Shown: positions 61,453 through 64,000 of the stretch, piece by piece | Position numbering within the stretch: position 1 is the stretch's first letter | How the letters are laid out: every line of letters begins with the position of its first letter | Assembly (NCBI RefSeq): GCF_016907975.1 | Contig: NZ_JAFBCY010000003.1 | Span: 372,001 to 436,000, forward strand | Direction of reading: 5' to 3' | DNA from: Methylopila capsulata | Lineage (GTDB): Bacteria; Pseudomonadota; Alphaproteobacteria; Rhizobiales; Methylopilaceae | Length of the DNA stretch: 64,000 nt | Translations under genes and position numbers: made by a program | The notes under the pieces: generated by a model | What the model saw: the letters and a program-made list of their open reading frames with translations, nothing else | What the model was told of the DNA's origin: nothing | The model's database searches: none

Positions 61453-63447
61453 ATGCAAGCATCGGACGTCTTCAAGCCTCGCTCCGCCTCGATCGCGACC
61501 GTGTCGCTGAGCGGCGACCTCCGCGAAAAGCTCATCGCAGCCGCCGCGGTGGGCTTCGACGGCGTGGAGATCTTTGAGAATGATCTCCTCGCGTATGCCG
61601 GCTCGCCGCAAGACGTGCGGAAGCTCGCACAGGATCTCGGTCTCGCGATCGTGCTCTATCAACCTTTCCGGGATTTCGAAGCGACGCCCGGGCGCCTCGC
61701 GGCCAACCTCGATCGCGCCGAACGGAAGTTCGACGTCATGCAGCAGCTTGGGGTCGATCTCCTGCTCGCGTGCAGCAACACACAGGCGGACGCCATCGAC
61801 GACGACGCACGTGCGGCGGCCGACCTTCGGGCGCTGGCCGACCGCGCCGGGGCGCGTGGCCTGCGGATTGGCTACGAGGCCCTTTCTTGGGGAAGGCACG
61901 TCCACCGATGGAGGCGCGCCTGGGAGATCGTGGGCAGGGCGGATCACCCCGCCCTGGGACTCGTGCTCGACAGCTTCCACACCCTCTGCGTGGGCGACGC
62001 ATTCCCCGGCGGCGCGGACGCGCCTCCCGGCGACAAGATCTTCTTCGTTCAGTTGGCCGACGCGCCGCGACTGACGCTCGACCCGCTCTCATGGAGCCGG
62101 CACCACCGCGTGTTTCCGGGCCAGGGCCAGCTGGCGGTCGCCGAGTTTCTGAAAGCCGTGTGCGCAGCCGGTTACGCCGGCCCCCTCTCGCTCGAAGTCT
62201 TCAACGACAATTTTCGTGCGGCCCCTCCCCTCGCGATCGCGCGGGACGGACTTCGCTCCCTGCTCGCGCTGCAGGACGAAACGCGTGTTGGCGGCGGCGC
62301 GCCGTTGCCCGCCGTCGGGATGCATCGCGGCGTGGCCTATCTCGAATTCGCGGTCGACGCAGACGCCCGCGAACAGTTCGCCGCGCGCTTCGCCGAACTC
62401 GGCTTTGTTCACGTCGGCAGGAAGAGGACGAAGGCCGTCGATCTATACCGCCAGGGCGAAGTCGCGGTAGCGCTCAACGCTGACCCTCGCGGCGAAGCGG
62501 GCGGAAGGGCTCGCACCTGCGGGCCCTCGCTGCACGCGATCGGCCTGGCCATCGACGCCCCGGCGGCGGCGCTCGCGCGCGGGCGGGCCTTTCGCTGCGA
62601 GGCTTCGCCGTCCGACGACGGCGTCAGAGACGCGTCGTCCCTCGTGTTACGGACGCCCGACCGCATCTTGATCGAGCTTCTAGGACCAAATGGCCTCAAC
62701 GAGGTCACGGCGCGCTTCGATCCGGTGGAGGACGTCCGGCCGGAGGTGGGAGAACTCATTCGAATTGACCACCTCGCACAGGCCATTCCGGTGCAGGAAA
62801 TGGACGGCATCGCGTTATTCCTCACGGCCGTCCTGGGACTCTCAGCCCAGCAGTCCTGTGAAATCGCTGACCCCCATGGGTTGATCGAAAGCCGGGCCAT
62901 GGTGAGCGACGGACGCGCACTGGCGTTGCCCCTCAACGCGACGAAAAGCGCGGGCACCATGACCGGCCGACGCATCGCGCGGCCCGAACGTCCGGCAGTT
63001 CACCACGTCGCTTTCGAGACCGACGACATTTTCGCGGCGGTCAGATCAATGCAAACGCGGGGAGCCTCGCCGTTGGCTATCCCCCACAATTACTATGAGG
63101 ATCTGGGGTCGAGATTTATGCTCGATAGCGAGTTCGTCAAAATCCTCGAAGACCATTCGATCATGTACGATGAGGACGAGTTCGGAAGATTTCTACATGT
63201 TTACGGGCCGGCATTCGCCAATGGATTTTTTTTAGAGATCGTCGAGCGAAAAGGTTATTTGGGCTTTGGCGCAGCCAACGCGCCAATCAGGGTCGCCTGC
63301 CAGGCTCATGAGTATGAGAGGAACGCCGAGCTTGAAACGCAGCGGATCGGGGCAATGAGGCCGGATGGCGGTCGGCCTCCAGGCGGTAGGCTTGCTACCG
63401 CAGCGGCCAGCCCTTCGACACGGCGGCCGGCGCCCACTTGTCCGTGA
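61453..63447 (+). CDS. 3-Dehydroshikimate dehydratase, QuiC1-like two-domain protein
   Basis: A 664-residue fusion. Residues about 10-280 form a sugar-phosphate-isomerase/AP-endonuclease TIM barrel (VGFDGVEIFENDLLAYAGS, GYEALSWGRHVHRWRRAWEI, LDSFHTLCVGD, GPLSLEVFNDNFR), as in QuiC/AsbF enzymes that dehydrate 3-dehydroshikimate to protocatechuate. Residues about 290-620 are a 4-hydroxyphenylpyruvate-dioxygenase-like VOC domain (IDHLAQAIPVQEMDGIALFL, VHHVAFETDDIFAAV, FFLEIVERKGYLGFGAANAP), the known QuiC1 layout. After GAANAPIRVACQA, where homologues end, another 45 arginine/proline-rich residues follow and overlap a hairpin, so the true C-terminus may have been lost by frameshift. Codon use in 62800-63300 is more AT-rich than in neighbouring genes. 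Confidence 0.88.
   Translation: MQASDVFKPRSASIATVSLSGDLREKLIAAAAVGFDGVEIFENDLLAYAGSPQDVRKLAQDLGLAIVLYQPFRDFEATPGRLAANLDRAERKFDVMQQLGVDLLLACSNTQADAIDDDARAAADLRALADRAGARGLRIGYEALSWGRHVHRWRRAWEIVGRADHPALGLVLDSFHTLCVGDAFPGGADAPPGDKIFFVQLADAPRLTLDPLSWSRHHRVFPGQGQLAVAEFLKAVCAAGYAGPLSLEVFNDNFRAAPPLAIARDGLRSLLALQDETRVGGGAPLPAVGMHRGVAYLEFAVDADAREQFAARFAELGFVHVGRKRTKAVDLYRQGEVAVALNADPRGEAGGRARTCGPSLHAIGLAIDAPAAALARGRAFRCEASPSDDGVRDASSLVLRTPDRILIELLGPNGLNEVTARFDPVEDVRPEVGELIRIDHLAQAIPVQEMDGIALFLTAVLGLSAQQSCEIADPHGLIESRAMVSDGRALALPLNATKSAGTMTGRRIARPERPAVHHVAFETDDIFAAVRSMQTRGASPLAIPHNYYEDLGSRFMLDSEFVKILEDHSIMYDEDEFGRFLHVYGPAFANGFFLEIVERKGYLGFGAANAPIRVACQAHEYERNAELETQRIGAMRPDGGRPPGGRLATAAASPSTRRPAPTCP
63383..63401. 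terminator. Perfect hairpin GCGGTAG-N5-CTACCGC
   Basis: A perfect 7-bp stem with loop GCTTG lies inside the arginine/proline-rich 3' tail of the dehydroshikimate dehydratase frame. Such a structure would be expected after, not within, a gene, supporting a shortened true coding region. No T-run follows. Confidence 0.35.
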
Positions 63448-63682
63448 CGCTTCGCCTGCGGACCTCCAGCACGTTGAGGTCGACTGCGGCGCCGTCGAGC
63501 GGCCGCCTCGGCGATGCGGCAAGACCGCTCGGCGCCTGGCGGCGGCGCAGCGTCTGCGCGAGCCGCGGCTCCCGGTGCGCGACTCGCGAACGTGAGGCCG
63601 GGGTCAGGCGATGTCGCGTCCCTTAAGCCAGCCATAAGCTTCGGCCTGATCATGCCAGCTCCCGCCTAAGAGGAGCTTTGGA

Positions 63683-64000
63683 ATGCGTCTCGACCTCGCC
63701 CGCGCCGCGGCCGCTCTCGCGCTGTCATTCGTCTCGCTTCTTCCTGCGCTTGCGCAGACGAACGCGCCTCCGTCCGTCGACGAGGTCATGTCGCTGAAGG
63801 CGAGGCGGGCGGACGACGGCTCGATCGAGCTTGCCTTCGCCGTCGCGCCCGGCGTCTACCTCTATCGCGACAAGATCGCCGCGACGTCTGGAGGCCAGCC
63901 GATCCGGGTCGAGACGCCGACCGGAAAAACCAAGGACGATCCGACGTTCGGCGCCGTCGAGATCTACGACCACGACGTCGCGGCCCGGGTCGACCCGCGC
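63683..64000 (+). CDS. dsbD: Thiol:disulfide interchange protein DsbD, N-terminal part (cut by window edge)
   Basis: 106 codons to the right edge with no stop. A signal peptide (AAAALALSFVSLLPALAQ) is followed by the N-terminal periplasmic domain of DsbD: EVMSLKARRADDGSIELAFA, VAPGVYLYRDKIAA, TPTGKTKDDPTFG and VEIYDHDVAARV. DsbD carries electrons from cytoplasmic thioredoxin across the inner membrane to periplasmic thiol proteins. AGGAGC lies seven bases before the ATG. The membrane and C-terminal thioredoxin domains lie beyond the window. Confidence 0.88.
   Translation, partial: MRLDLARAAAALALSFVSLLPALAQTNAPPSVDEVMSLKARRADDGSIELAFAVAPGVYLYRDKIAATSGGQPIRVETPTGKTKDDPTFGAVEIYDHDVAARVDPR

Noticed and set aside
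59734-61980. 748-codon antisense frame opposite the FAD hydroxylase, DAHP synthase and dehydratase genes
   Set aside because: It spans three well-supported forward genes and shows only GC-skew composition.
63604-63789. Minus-strand 61-codon frame overlapping the dsbD start
   Set aside because: The forward dsbD start is strongly supported by RBS, signal peptide and domain; the opposite frame has no independent support.

Overview
The window is GC-rich, densely coded DNA with short intergenic gaps, many LysR regulators, strong G/C third-position bias and long antisense shadow frames. Together with the gene families (isoquinoline-oxidoreductase-type molybdoenzyme, RTX proteins with 95-residue repeats, ActP/DUF485, class II DAHP synthase, QuiC1-type dehydroshikimate dehydratase, DsbD) this points to a chromosomal segment of an alphaproteobacterium, probably Hyphomicrobiales. 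No rRNA, tRNA, CRISPR or phage module was seen.

Left part (1-8.6 kb): an edge-truncated LysR gene diverges from a small SnoaL/NTF2-like gene. Next come a decayed scrap of a xanthine-dehydrogenase-type subunit, a LysR gene, a 5'-truncated molybdopterin oxidoreductase followed by a di-heme cytochrome c, an SDR/VOC gene pair divergent from another LysR gene, a membrane-anchored unknown protein whose frame looks broken, and a LuxR-type response regulator.

Putative manganese-oxidation locus (8.7-21.8 kb): a 2033-residue secreted animal-type heme peroxidase with RTX, cadherin-like and four exact-length 95-residue repeats, its type I secretion ATPase and HlyD adaptor, a multicopper oxidase with all four copper motifs, and a SCO1-cytochrome c fusion. 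Both enzyme classes independently implicated in bacterial Mn(II) oxidation sit side by side.

Transport region (21.9-30.8 kb): LysR-nitrilase-DUF485-ActP (nitrile hydrolysis and uptake of the acid), then LysR divergent from a polar-amino-acid-type ABC transporter that is translationally coupled to an MmgE/PrpD protein. From 30.8 to 33.9 kb lies a scar region: two different IS3-family orfA remnants flank a divergent LysR/SDR pair, followed by AT-rich non-coding DNA.

Right part (33.9-63.4 kb): a probable metabolic supercluster. It opens with an 1831-residue divergent glutamate synthase and a diflavin NADPH reductase in the place expected for GltD, then a HemS-like gene. A LacI-family regulator follows, divergent from an aminotransferase-MFS-FAD oxidoreductase-hydroxypyruvate-reductase operon. 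Next are an ABC importer co-transcribed with a three-subunit GMC dehydrogenase and cytochrome c, and finally a PEP-carboxylase-like protein lacking active-site motifs, an intradiol dioxygenase, an FAD monooxygenase, a class II DAHP synthase and a dehydroshikimate dehydratase. Near-identical TGAAMCGTTTCA operators precede the three operons downstream of lacI, so one LacI regulator probably controls them all. The last operon on paper makes an aromatic ring from PEP and erythrose-4-P and then cleaves it, which makes it the best candidate here for an undescribed pathway. The window ends inside a dsbD gene.
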